Source: Pseudomonadota bacterium
GTDB taxonomy: Bacteria > Pseudomonadota > Alphaproteobacteria > Rhizobiales > Xanthobacteraceae
Direction of reading: 5' to 3'
NCBI GenBank assembly: GCA_023404675.1
Contig: JAEYAW010000002.1
Coordinates: forward strand, 1 to 21,034
Length of the DNA stretch: 21,034 nt
Shown here in pieces: positions 15,029-21,034 of this stretch. The notes below the pieces were generated by a model. The model was not told where the DNA came from, ran no database searches, and saw nothing but the letters and a program-made list of their open reading frames with translations. The position numbers and the translations under genes are program-made. The number at the start of each line of letters is the position of its first letter. The first letter of the stretch is position 1.

Positions 15029-15685
15029 ATGAGCGCGGCAAGGCAGTTGAGTCATTATATTAGATGTTGTATTAAAGGTACATCGCCGGCCTTTCGCAGC
15101 TCTGCCATTTTTGTCCTGGCGATGGAGATCGCAGGGATGATGAACACCCAAGCCCGCGCGCAAACGGTGACGCCCGATCCGGGGACGTGGCGACCGATGG
15201 CATATGCGGATCTTCAGCTGCCCTCTCGCGCGACCGCCACCTACACCGACATCTGGAAGGACGCGATCGAACGCAACAACCAAGGCTATCGGCAGCGTGG
15301 GGATCATCGCTTCGCGGGCGGCAATGCGCCCGTCACCGAAGCCCATTTCGTCATCTGGAGCCGCGGTCGTTCCGTTGTCCTCAGTATCCTCAACACGGCG
15401 ATTGGATGCACGATCAAGACCGCGGTGCCGCAGGCGCGTGCGACGGTGAAGCTCTGCCCCATGCGGATTGCGATTTACGAGGGGATCCAGGTGCGCACTC
15501 TCGAGGGCGGCCGCGCTTGCTTCCTTGAGCTTGAGCCAGGCGCATCGCCTGATCCGACGGTGTCCGCGGCCTATGCATCCTACGACGTTCCGAACCGGAC
15601 GTTGAAGACGGGCATGATCGTCAACCATAAGGCTGTCGACGGCTGCTCGCTGGATGTGCCGCTGAACCGCCGCGACGCGGATTGA
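15029..15685 (+). CDS. Exported protein of unknown function
   Basis: A 218-residue protein from ATG 15029, 11 nt after the preceding stop. The N-terminal region is unusual: a long basic lead precedes a hydrophobic stretch (SAIFVLAMEIAGM, about 26-38) and a cleavage-like site at ARAQ (about 42-45). The mature part contains VIWSRGRSVVLSILNTAIGCTIKT and FLELEPGASPDP, with four Cys in it. The first 20 codons coincide with an AT-rich repeat that could be a promoter, so the true start may be the ATG at 15122, which would leave a poor signal peptide. No family recognised. Confidence 0.68.
   Translation: MSAARQLSHYIRCCIKGTSPAFRSSAIFVLAMEIAGMMNTQARAQTVTPDPGTWRPMAYADLQLPSRATATYTDIWKDAIERNNQGYRQRGDHRFAGGNAPVTEAHFVIWSRGRSVVLSILNTAIGCTIKTAVPQARATVKLCPMRIAIYEGIQVRTLEGGRACFLELEPGASPDPTVSAAYASYDVPNRTLKTGMIVNHKAVDGCSLDVPLNRRDAD
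15047..15075 (+). promoter_or_regulatory. Possible internal promoter inside the accessory operon
   Basis: TTGAGT (15047-15052) and TATTAA (15070-15075) are 17 nt apart on the plus strand, in an AT-rich island. It would drive the genes from 15029/15122 onwards, but it lies inside the annotated reading frame, so either the start or the promoter is wrong. Confidence 0.35.
15051..15070 (+). repeat. AT-rich 20-bp element, copy 2
   Basis: Contains TATATTAGATGTTGT and matches 18/20 positions of 12361-12380, same orientation. Both copies lie just upstream of, or at, the start of a gene for an exported protein. Confidence 0.7.
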
Positions 15686-15700
15686 GGAGAACAATAGAAA

Positions 15701-16177
15701 ATGCACTCTCGGATGATCTGTCTGCTTGCTGCGACCGCCCTTGTCGGCGCGGTGCCAGCAGCCGCGGCCGACGCGGCTTTCAGATACAAGACCTCGTATC
15801 GCAACGTGACCCAGGACCCCGACAAGGTCTGGACGGGTGATGCGCTCGCGGCCGGCTCGTCCGGCACCGTGACCATTCACGAATATGAATTGCGCACGCC
15901 GCGCGGCGACTTCTTGATCTCGCAGATTTGGAACGACGACTGCACATCCGGCACCTGCCCTACCCGCCTTGTGCGCGTCGCCCCCCATCAGCAGCCGACC
16001 GTCCTGGTCGACGATATGATGCATCAGATCGTGCCTCCTGATGATCCGCGCTTCGCCGCGATGGCCGCCGACCAGGCGCAGGCGGCGTTCGCACAGCGTC
16101 CCTTCGCGTTGACCGACGACGGGAAGACGCTCGTCAACGGCGATTTCACCTTTGCGATTCCGGAGGGCAAGCCATGA
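15701..16177 (+). CDS. Exported protein of unknown function
   Basis: A 158-residue exported protein. The signal peptide is MHSRMICLLAATALVGAVPA to AAAAD (about 23). The mature protein is rich in short strands (FRYKTSYRNVTQDPDKVW, GTVTIHEYELRTPRGDFLISQIW) and has one close Cys pair, CTSGTC. It ends with FTFAIPEGKP. A GAGGAG site lies about 10 nt before ATG 15701; the in-frame ATG at codon 5 is an alternative start. The stop overlaps the following ATG by 4 nt, so the two are coupled. No family recognised. Confidence 0.8.
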   Translation: MHSRMICLLAATALVGAVPAAAADAAFRYKTSYRNVTQDPDKVWTGDALAAGSSGTVTIHEYELRTPRGDFLISQIWNDDCTSGTCPTRLVRVAPHQQPTVLVDDMMHQIVPPDDPRFAAMAADQAQAAFAQRPFALTDDGKTLVNGDFTFAIPEGKP

Positions 16178-16863
16178 CAGCGCGCGCCGTTCGCGGCATC
16201 CTGGCCGATGCGGGTCTCCTGCTGTGTCTGTCGGGGGCGGCAGCGTTCGCCGGAGAATCAGCCGCCAATCTTACTGCGGCGGGCATCCCGTCGAACTGTG
16301 CGGATTTCGCTGCGAAAGTGTCCAGCAGCGAAGGAAATTTCGGCACCACAAATCAGTTCGGCTGCCTCGGAGCATTCCAATTTTGCCCCGGCACCTTCGA
16401 ACGCTATTACAGCGGCAGCGCGCAAAGCTTTCTCAACGACCCCTCCGCCCAAGTCGCCGCCTGGACCCGGTACGAACAGAATGAGTGGTCGAAGGCGCAG
16501 AGTAACGGCATGACCTCGCTGATCGGACAGCAGGTATGTTACGGCGGCCGCTGCGCCACGATCGACCAATCTTCCATCCTCATGGCCTGCCAGTTCGGCT
16601 GCGGCCAGCGCGGGAAGCTCGCAAACTACGCTGCGAGCGGCGATTGCAATGCCCGCAACGTCAAGGATGGCAACGGGGTAAGCGTATGCAGCTACCTCAT
16701 CCGCGGCGCCGGATATGACGCCTCCTGCTTCACCGGAGACCAGTCGGCGGTTTGCCAGCAGACGCCGACCGGGCCGGGCGATTTTCCGACCTCGACCGGT
16801 ATAGCCGCCAATCCGCCACCGCCATCGACAGCGTCGATCATCGTCAATCCGACAGACGTCTAG
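16174..16863 (+). CDS. Exported lysozyme/transglycosylase-like protein
   Basis: A 229-residue exported protein, last of the rightward operon. The signal peptide ends near AFAGES (about 24-29). The core CADFAAKVSSSEGNFGTTNQFGCLGAFQFCPGTFERYY looks like a lysozyme-superfamily active site: Glu 53 in SSEGNFG is the candidate catalytic acid, followed by the G-AFQF-P-T pattern found in many transglycosylases. Roughly ten Cys residues suggest several disulfides. The C-terminal 40 residues are Pro/Thr-rich and probably disordered. It would be a second peptidoglycan hydrolase beside VirB1. The start overlaps the previous stop (ATGA). Confidence 0.8.
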   Translation: MTARAVRGILADAGLLLCLSGAAAFAGESAANLTAAGIPSNCADFAAKVSSSEGNFGTTNQFGCLGAFQFCPGTFERYYSGSAQSFLNDPSAQVAAWTRYEQNEWSKAQSNGMTSLIGQQVCYGGRCATIDQSSILMACQFGCGQRGKLANYAASGDCNARNVKDGNGVSVCSYLIRGAGYDASCFTGDQSAVCQQTPTGPGDFPTSTGIAANPPPPSTASIIVNPTDV

Positions 16864-16875
16864 GTACCGCCCAAA

Positions 16876-17121
16876 TCAGTTTTTCTCGGAAGGGTCGCGG
16901 ATGATCCAGGGAGCAAAATAATTGAGTTCCTCCTCGGTCGACGAACAGAGATCTCCGCCACGATAATGAGCATGAACCAGGGCCCAAAACACAACCTCGT
17001 CGGAGCGCCCGGCGAACAGAGCTTTTTGCAAGGTGCGACCGATCAGCGTCACTGCCCGCGAATGTTCATAGCGGGCGTGAAGTTCGTGAGCGATGATCTT
17101 GGTATCCGCAGTTCTTATCAT
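16876..17121 (-). CDS. 81-aa protein coupled to luxI, unknown function
   Basis: An 81-residue cytoplasmic protein 27 nt downstream of the luxI-type gene on the same strand. GGAG lies 8 nt before ATG 17121. It appears helical: HARYEHSRAVTLIGRTLQKALFAGRSDEVVFWALVHAHYRGG, then an acidic turn and FAPWIIRDPSEKN. No Cys pair or helix-turn-helix is obvious. Co-transcription with luxI suggests a role in the signal or its control, but no function can be assigned. Its end is convergent with the rightward operon, 12 nt apart, and no clear terminator lies between. Confidence 0.75.
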   Translation of the reverse strand: MIRTADTKIIAHELHARYEHSRAVTLIGRTLQKALFAGRSDEVVFWALVHAHYRGGDLCSSTEEELNYFAPWIIRDPSEKN

Positions 17122-17148
17122 AGAATAACTCCATGCTGATACGGACCA

Positions 17149-17772
17149 TCAGGCAACTGACGGCCAGTTAGACATCGGCAGCACCGACTCGTTGGAGCCT
17201 CGCGCGGCCCGGATTGTTTCAAGGGTCTCGCGGTTGAAGGACATGCGCAGGGCAACAACTTCGTCGCGGCCAATACGCTGGGGAAAACCGAGTGATCGGA
17301 CGAAGAACCGCAATTGCATCGCGATTAGCATCAACCGCCAGTCGATCGCGACCGTGACTGTGTCAACCTGATGCTCAATGCCCCATTCGACGACGCCTTG
17401 GGCGAGTTCGAGAAAGGGACTGTCACCTCGCGGTCGGTGTTCGCGATAGCTACGCGCAACGCTGAAGCGTGTCCACTCGAACACATGTTCGCCGCGTGGC
17501 GGCGTGTGCCGGCACAGATCCGTCAACACATCGCTCAATAAATGCGGGCGAGTGGTTGGTAACAGCCGCTGATAGCCGACGATCTCCTCGTCGCGCAGAC
17601 AGATGTGATGGATTGCATGCCGATCGTCGAATCGATCGCGCTCGCGACCGCCCGGCTGGCGCAGTTCCTCCCAGCCCTTTTCTTCGACAAAAATTGAATG
17701 CCGAAACCGAAAGGCGCGGTCCATCAATGTCTCGTATCGACCGACGTCCGAGCCTGGAATGACCATCAGCAT
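17149..17772 (-). CDS. LuxI/TraI-family acyl-homoserine-lactone synthase
   Basis: Cytoplasmic enzyme that joins S-adenosylmethionine with an acyl chain to make an N-acyl-homoserine lactone. The protein has about 207 residues, the family length. The conserved N-terminal set is present: FRFRHSIFVEEKGWEEL (R, F and W of the active cleft), then DRFDD, GYQRLLPTTRPHLLSDV and HVFEWTRFSV (the F, E and R set). ATG 17772 is chosen because GAGG lies 8 nt upstream; a GTG at 17781 adds three residues. On rhizobial conjugative elements, TraI controls transfer by population density. No luxR-type gene is visible in the window. Confidence 0.93.
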   Translation of the reverse strand: MLMVIPGSDVGRYETLMDRAFRFRHSIFVEEKGWEELRQPGGRERDRFDDRHAIHHICLRDEEIVGYQRLLPTTRPHLLSDVLTDLCRHTPPRGEHVFEWTRFSVARSYREHRPRGDSPFLELAQGVVEWGIEHQVDTVTVAIDWRLMLIAMQLRFFVRSLGFPQRIGRDEVVALRMSFNRETLETIRAARGSNESVLPMSNWPSVA

Positions 17773-18141
17773 GAAATACACCTCGACCAGATGACAGAGC
17801 CGAGTTGGTCATGTCCATCGCCAGCGCGGTATGGGCACAAAGGTCCATTGCAATCAGACTAGCGCGCGCGTTGTCCGTTCTTGGAGATATTTCAATAAGT
17901 GAAAAAACGAAACGCCTATTAGTACGGCAACTCTTCGGCGGACTTAGCTCAGGTGCGATCGCGGCGACACTATCATCGCTATAAAGGTCGCCAGGTCATC
18001 TGCCTTTGTTCTTGATCCGCTTCTGGTCGTGCTAAGATTTTGACCCTGAAACCCGCCGAATAAACACGGCGCTAGCCAATAACGCTACGCCGGGGCATCG
18101 CAAAGCCAGATTTTGCACCACGGCCCGGTTCTTTGCGCCAA
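17773..18141. other. Non-coding stretch upstream of the luxI-type gene
   Basis: No convincing gene is seen. It contains an AT-rich pocket around 17885-17910 with the inverted repeat TTTCA-ATAAG-TGAAA (17890-17904), a possible regulator site for luxI. No canonical lux or tra box was found by eye. Small open frames here are Arg-rich shadows. Confidence 0.5.
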
Positions 18142-18453
18142 TCAATTTTTTCGTCTTCGCGGAACCGCTCCACAAGACGCGTGAAGAGGAAGCGAGGTTT
18201 TTGCCCCTGACGGCATGTAGCCCAATTCGTCGCAGCGTTCCCGAAAAGTCATCCGCCGCCGCTCCTTTTGCGCCTCGGCCAATTCGCACTGAATGCCGTG
18301 CTCTTCGTCGGTGAGACCCTCGGGGCGGCAGACCGAGCAGGTGCCGAGGTGAAAAACCCGTTCCCACTCCACCAACGCCTGCACATAGGCGCGATGAGCC
18401 TCAATCGTGCGCGATTCAAGAGAAGTGCGCCCTCGCGCCTTGGCCCTGATCAC
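18142..18453 (-). CDS. 103-aa hypothetical protein with CxxC motif
   Basis: A 103-residue protein starting at GTG 18453, preceded by a textbook GGAGG site 5 nt upstream, which supports both start and expression. The first 75 residues look natural: a helix SRTIEAHRAYVQALVEWERVFH, a CSVC pair, GLTDEEHGIQCELAEAQKERRRMTFRERCDELG. The last 25 residues look less natural (LPLHASCGAVPRRRKN), so the 3' end may be frameshifted or decayed. The CxxC with a third and fourth Cys could bind metal. Family not recognised. Confidence 0.55.
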   Translation of the reverse strand: MIRAKARGRTSLESRTIEAHRAYVQALVEWERVFHLGTCSVCRPEGLTDEEHGIQCELAEAQKERRRMTFRERCDELGYMPSGAKTSLPLHASCGAVPRRRKN

Positions 18454-18548
18454 TCGATCCTCCGTGGGGAGGTGCCTGCGGTACGCCCCCGCAAACGAAC
18501 CCTCTCTGACTCTTGGTGATCGGGGAGTTCGAAACCGTGCTAGACGGC

Positions 18549-18640
18549 CCTGTGGCCTTTAGTTCGGGTGAACCTGTTGCATACGCCACAGGCTCCCCGA
18601 CCATAAGGTCAAGGAGTGCGGTGCCGTGTCGGCCGGCACC
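18549..18640. repeat. Cluster of inverted repeats left of the IS element
   Basis: CCTGTGGC (18549-18556) pairs perfectly with GCCACAGG (18585-18592). The same right arm also pairs, with one mismatch, with CCTGTTGC (18573-18580) as part of a 32-bp imperfect palindrome (18567-18598). A separate perfect 7-bp hairpin GGTGCCG/CGGCACC follows at 18620-18640. No T-run follows, and no gene is evident between 18454 and the IS end. Confidence 0.6.
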
Positions 18641-18720
18641 AACCGCTAGCAGGGGTTTCGACGCCCCAGGGCAGCGCGTACTGCCCCACTCGACTCATAA
18701 CCGTTCGTTCGCTCGGCTTC

Positions 18721-18722
18721 TA
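18721..18722 (+). repeat. Target-site duplication TA, left
   Basis: TA abuts the left inverted repeat within CTAG; the same TA within CTAG follows the right end at 19581-19582. This matches the TA duplication of the IS427 group. Confidence 0.75.
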
Positions 18723-18741
18723 GGTCGTGGTGACGATTTAA
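18723..18741 (+). repeat. Left terminal inverted repeat of the IS
   Basis: GGTCGTGGTGACGATTTAA, the exact reverse complement of 19562-19580. The transposase stop codon begins at the next base. Confidence 0.9.
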
Positions 18742-19502
18742 CTATTTGAGCCAGATGGCGATAGCGGCGAGTTTGACGAAGCCCATGAAGTTGACGAGGA
18801 GCTTGTCGTAGCGTGTTGCGACGCGCCGGAAGTGTTTGAGTTTGTTGAAGAAGCGCTCGATCCGGTTGCGCTCTTTGTAGAGGTTGACGTCGTAGGGGCG
18901 CCGATCCTTTCGGTTGCTCCTGGGCGGGATGACGACCTGGCCTCCCGCCTCGGCGATCCGCTCAACGAGATGATCGGCGTCGTATCCCTTGTCGGCGATA
19001 GTGGCTTGGGCCTCGATGCGGTCGACGAGGTCGTGCGCCAGGGCGATGTCGTTGCGCTGCCCGGGCGAGGCGATCAAGCGGACAGGAAGGCCCAGAGCCT
19101 CGGTGGCAGCGTGGATTTTGGTGCTCAGGCCGCCCCGAGATCGGCCCAGACCCTGGGCATGCGCCCCCCTTTGACCTTGCGGGCCCCGGCAGCGTGCTGG
19201 TGCGCCCGCACGATCGTGGAATCGATCAGCAGCCACTCCAGATCGGCCTCGCGCGCCAGGACGGCCAGCATGTCGTCGAGAACGCCCATCTCGATCCAGC
19301 GATAGTAGCGCCGCTTCACCGCTTCATAGTCGCCAAAACGCTCCGGCAGGTCGCGCCAGCGGGCTCCCGAGCGCGCCATCCAAAGCAAAGCGTTCAGAAA
19401 GCGCCGATTGTCGGTGCGCGGGCCACGCTTGCCCCTTGTGCCGCCCGGCACGAAAGCCTTGATCCGCTCCCACTGGTCGTCACGAAGCGCGTCGCAATCC
19501 AT
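18742..19502 (-). CDS. IS5-family DDE transposase, made by -1 frameshift (OrfA/OrfB)
   Basis: Two overlapping frames: OrfA from ATG 19502 to 19125 (upstream TTG 19514 possible) and OrfB ending at 18742. OrfA carries the DUF4096-like N-terminus (WERIKAFVPGG, RRFLNALLWMARSGARWRDLPERFG) and the first catalytic Asp in LLIDSTIVRAH. OrfB carries GLGRSRGGLSTKIHA, the second Asp in IADKGYDAD and the Glu in NRIERFFNKLKHFRRVATRYDK. A -1 slip on AAAGGGGGG (19164-19172) joins them as KVKGG-AHAQGLGRSRGG, restoring the usual IS427 sequence. The frame break is therefore programmed rather than decay. It catalyses movement of this IS. Confidence 0.92.
19164..19172 (-). other. Programmed -1 frameshift site of the transposase
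   Basis: AAAGGGGGG on the minus strand lies in the OrfA/OrfB overlap. Reading OrfA up to GGG GGG and then stepping back one base gives the conserved OrfB sequence. Confidence 0.75.
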
Positions 19503-19561
19503 CGCTGATCCCAAAAATCAGCGTTGAATCTGATTTGCACCCAAAACGGAACCAAAATTCC

Positions 19562-19580
19562 TTAAATCGTCACCACGACC
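19562..19580 (-). repeat. Right terminal inverted repeat of the IS
   Basis: Perfect 19-bp complement of the left end, followed by the TA duplication at 19581-19582. Confidence 0.9.
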
Positions 19581-19582
19581 TA

Positions 19583-20051
19583 GATCAATTTCGGTAAACC
19601 ATCGATTGCCAGGCAAGGAGCGCTCGCGTCGTCCGATGAGTCTGAAGCTTGAATTCGTCGATTGTGTGTGATCTCCGTCGCCGCCGCTGGCGAGCGAGGG
19701 CGAATATAGGCCGCGGACCTACCGCGTTCGCCGACTTCGTCACCACACCAGACGCCCGTTCGCTCGCCTCCACCCAAAAGGCCGCCGGGCTTCGCTGATC
19801 TCGGCTTCTCATTCCGCATGCCAATTCCGACCAGAGCGCAGGTTGCCGGCAAAGTACGTGGTGCCCGTTTTGTCGAATTGGTGATCGATGCCGCTGGCGC
19901 GTTGCTGGATGCAAGGGAGGCTTCGCCGCGGTCGAGATCTCGGGCCGCGACGGCTTGCCAGCGCGCCCTTGCATCCGGCACGCTTCGCGGCAGACGGGCG
20001 CCGTGCCCTCGGGATAAGGCGAGGCAGGTCAACCGAAGAAGGGACCGGGGT
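19583..20051. other. Intergenic stretch between the IS and the TOPRIM gene
   Basis: No gene supported. Frames on both strands are Arg/Pro-rich and lack ribosome-binding sites. The stretch holds the long inverted repeat at 19907-19976. A minus-strand frame ending at 19585 (RRSHTIDEFKLQTHRTTRALLAW) could be a remnant of a gene cut by the IS, but this is weak. Confidence 0.5.
19907..19976. repeat. Long inverted repeat with inner palindromes
   Basis: GGATGCAAGGG (19907-19917) and CCCTTGCATCC (19966-19976) are perfect 11-bp arms. Between them, CGCGG (19927-19931) pairs with CCGCG (19945-19949) around the palindrome GAGATCTC (19934-19941). A 70-nt foldable structure results, 76 nt before the TOPRIM gene start. 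Confidence 0.7.
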
Positions 20052-21002
20052 ATGTGCGATGCGCGCCCGGTGAAGGCGATGGAGAAAAGGGAAATCGAAG
20101 AACTGCGAAGCAAGGTCGGTTGCGCCGCGCTGCTTCAACAGGACGGCTGGAAAATCGATCTAAAGGAGAGCACGCGGCGCGCCGTGAAATTCCGCCGCGA
20201 TGCCAATATCATTATCGTCATTCACAACGATCGCGGCTGGTTTGACCCGTTGTCGACCGCGAAAGGCGACGTGTTTGATCTCGCCGAGCATCTCGGTGCG
20301 CAGGGCTTTCCCGAAGCCTGCGCATGGGTCGCGTCCCTGGTCGGGTTCGTGCCCACCCCGCTCGCGTGGCAGCGCGAGGTCCGGTCCTCCCCGCTTAGCT
20401 CCATCGCCGACCGCTGGGCGCGTCGGAGTCTGCCGAGGTCAGGCTCGGCGACCTGGCGCTATCTCACCGAGACACGCGGGCTTCCCGATACGATCGTCGC
20501 CGTGGCGGTCGGCCAAGGCATGGTCCGCGAGGGGCCGCATGGCAGCATGTGGGCGGCTCATCGCAGCGAGAACGGCATCGTGGTCGGCTGGGAGGAGCGC
20601 GGCCCCCAATGGCGCGGATATGCGACCGGCGGGGCCAAAGAGCTGTTCCGGCTCGGCCCGTCGGCCGCCGCGCGCGTCTGCATCACTGAAGCGGCGATCG
20701 ATGCCATGAGTCTCGCCGCGATCCAGGTCATGCGGCACGATACGCTCTACGTCAGCACCGGCGGCGGCTGGTCTCCTGCAAGTGAGGATTCGATCCGCCG
20801 CTTGGCGGCACGACCGAACACGCATCTCGTCGCGGCGACCGACAACAATCGCCAGGGTGATGTCTATGCCGAGCGCGTCCAGGCGATCGCGGCCCAGACG
20901 AGCGCGACCTATGCACGCGCGCGACCGCGCGCCGGCGATTGGAACGAGGACCTGAACTTGCTGCTCGCCCGGCTCGCTGAGCCGCTTGCGGCCGCCGGCT
21001 GA
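20052..21002 (+). CDS. TOPRIM-domain protein (DUF3991/primase-like)
   Basis: A 316-residue cytoplasmic protein from ATG 20052 (ATG 20079 possible). The N-terminal part (MEKREIEELRSKVGCAALLQQDGWKIDLKES, then a DVFDLAEHLGAQGFPEA segment) resembles the DUF3991 and zinc-ribbon-less primase-like proteins on mobile elements. The central RYLTETRGLPDTIVAVAV is the usual DUF3991 helix. The TOPRIM fold follows with Glu in VCITEAAIDAMSLA and the acidic motif LVAATDNNRQGD, then a closing DWNEDLNLLL. The metal-binding Glu and Asp are present. A role in priming or handling transferred DNA is inferred. The in-frame upstream extension to 19818 crosses the inverted repeat, is Arg-rich and was not used. Confidence 0.83.
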   Translation: MCDARPVKAMEKREIEELRSKVGCAALLQQDGWKIDLKESTRRAVKFRRDANIIIVIHNDRGWFDPLSTAKGDVFDLAEHLGAQGFPEACAWVASLVGFVPTPLAWQREVRSSPLSSIADRWARRSLPRSGSATWRYLTETRGLPDTIVAVAVGQGMVREGPHGSMWAAHRSENGIVVGWEERGPQWRGYATGGAKELFRLGPSAAARVCITEAAIDAMSLAAIQVMRHDTLYVSTGGGWSPASEDSIRRLAARPNTHLVAATDNNRQGDVYAERVQAIAAQTSATYARARPRAGDWNEDLNLLLARLAEPLAAAG

Positions 21003-21034
21003 CGACCCGCTCTCAACCCTACCGCTCGAAGGGT

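Larger units (their letters stand above)
18723..19580 (-). mobile_element. IS5-family (IS427 group) insertion sequence, 858 bp
   Basis: Complete element bounded by perfect 19-bp terminal inverted repeats and flanked by TA within CTAG on both sides. It carries one two-frame DDE transposase. Perfect ends and intact frames suggest a recent insertion. Confidence 0.9.

Noticed and set aside
16861..16885. Terminator between the convergent operons
   Set aside because: A short T-run is present (CAGTTTTTCTC) but I could not find a matching GC-rich stem before it.
17773..18141. luxR-type gene or canonical lux/tra box upstream of luxI
   Set aside because: No helix-turn-helix-bearing frame and no CTG-N10-CAG-type box were seen by eye.
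18416..18749. Opposed small frames both reading EPVAYATGSP
   Set aside because: The match on both strands comes from the 32-bp palindrome at 18567-18598, not from two genes.
19585..20138. Minus-strand frames of 109-177 aa right of the IS
   Set aside because: Arg/Pro-rich composition, several overlapping frames of equal quality and no ribosome-binding sites; the long inverted repeat accounts for part of the open frames.
1..21034. CRISPR array, tRNA or rRNA genes
   Set aside because: No regularly spaced repeats and no cloverleaf or rRNA-like sequence were recognised.

Overview
The window looks like part of an integrative and conjugative element or conjugative plasmid from a GC-rich alphaproteobacterium, most likely of the Rhizobiales (Bradyrhizobium, Rhodopseudomonas or Methylobacterium-like). 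This rests on the high GC content with GC-type codon use, a VirB/VirD4 type IV secretion system (T4SS) in Agrobacterium-like order, a LuxI-type autoinducer synthase, an IS5-family (IS427 group) insertion sequence and a TOPRIM/DUF3991-type protein common on such elements. Assignments come from reading motifs by eye; no database search was possible.

Left block (3-12334, all minus strand): a nearly complete mating-pair-formation operon transcribed leftwards from a promoter near 12364-12391. In transcription order it holds virB1 (lytic transglycosylase), virB2 (pilin), virB3, virB4 (ATPase), an exported 300-aa protein with a VirB5-like mature N-terminus, a virB5-like gene, a 63-aa membrane protein, a 65-aa lipoprotein (VirB7 or entry-exclusion candidate), virB6, virB8, virB9, virB10, virB11 and virD4 (coupling protein, cut by the left edge). 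Most junctions overlap by 1-4 nt, so the block reads as one translationally coupled transcript.

Middle block (12435-16863, plus strand): a divergent accessory operon of eight genes. Seven encode exported or lipid-anchored proteins: a Cys-rich protein resembling TrbM/KikA, two staphylococcal-nuclease-fold proteins, a lipoprotein, two unknown secreted proteins and a second lysozyme-like protein. The eighth is a short SSB-like protein. The set probably serves the envelope or DNA side of conjugation.

Right block (16876-21002): a luxI-type gene with a coupled 81-aa gene (minus strand), a 103-aa unknown gene (minus), a hairpin-rich intergenic stretch, an intact 858-bp IS5-family element with perfect 19-bp ends, a second structured intergenic stretch with a large inverted repeat, and a TOPRIM-containing protein gene (plus).

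The genes suggest a quorum-responsive conjugative element: VirB/VirD4 builds the channel, the two peptidoglycan hydrolases open the wall, LuxI makes the density signal, and the SSB and TOPRIM proteins probably act on transferred single-stranded DNA. No relaxase, integrase, LuxR regulator or tRNA gene is visible here.
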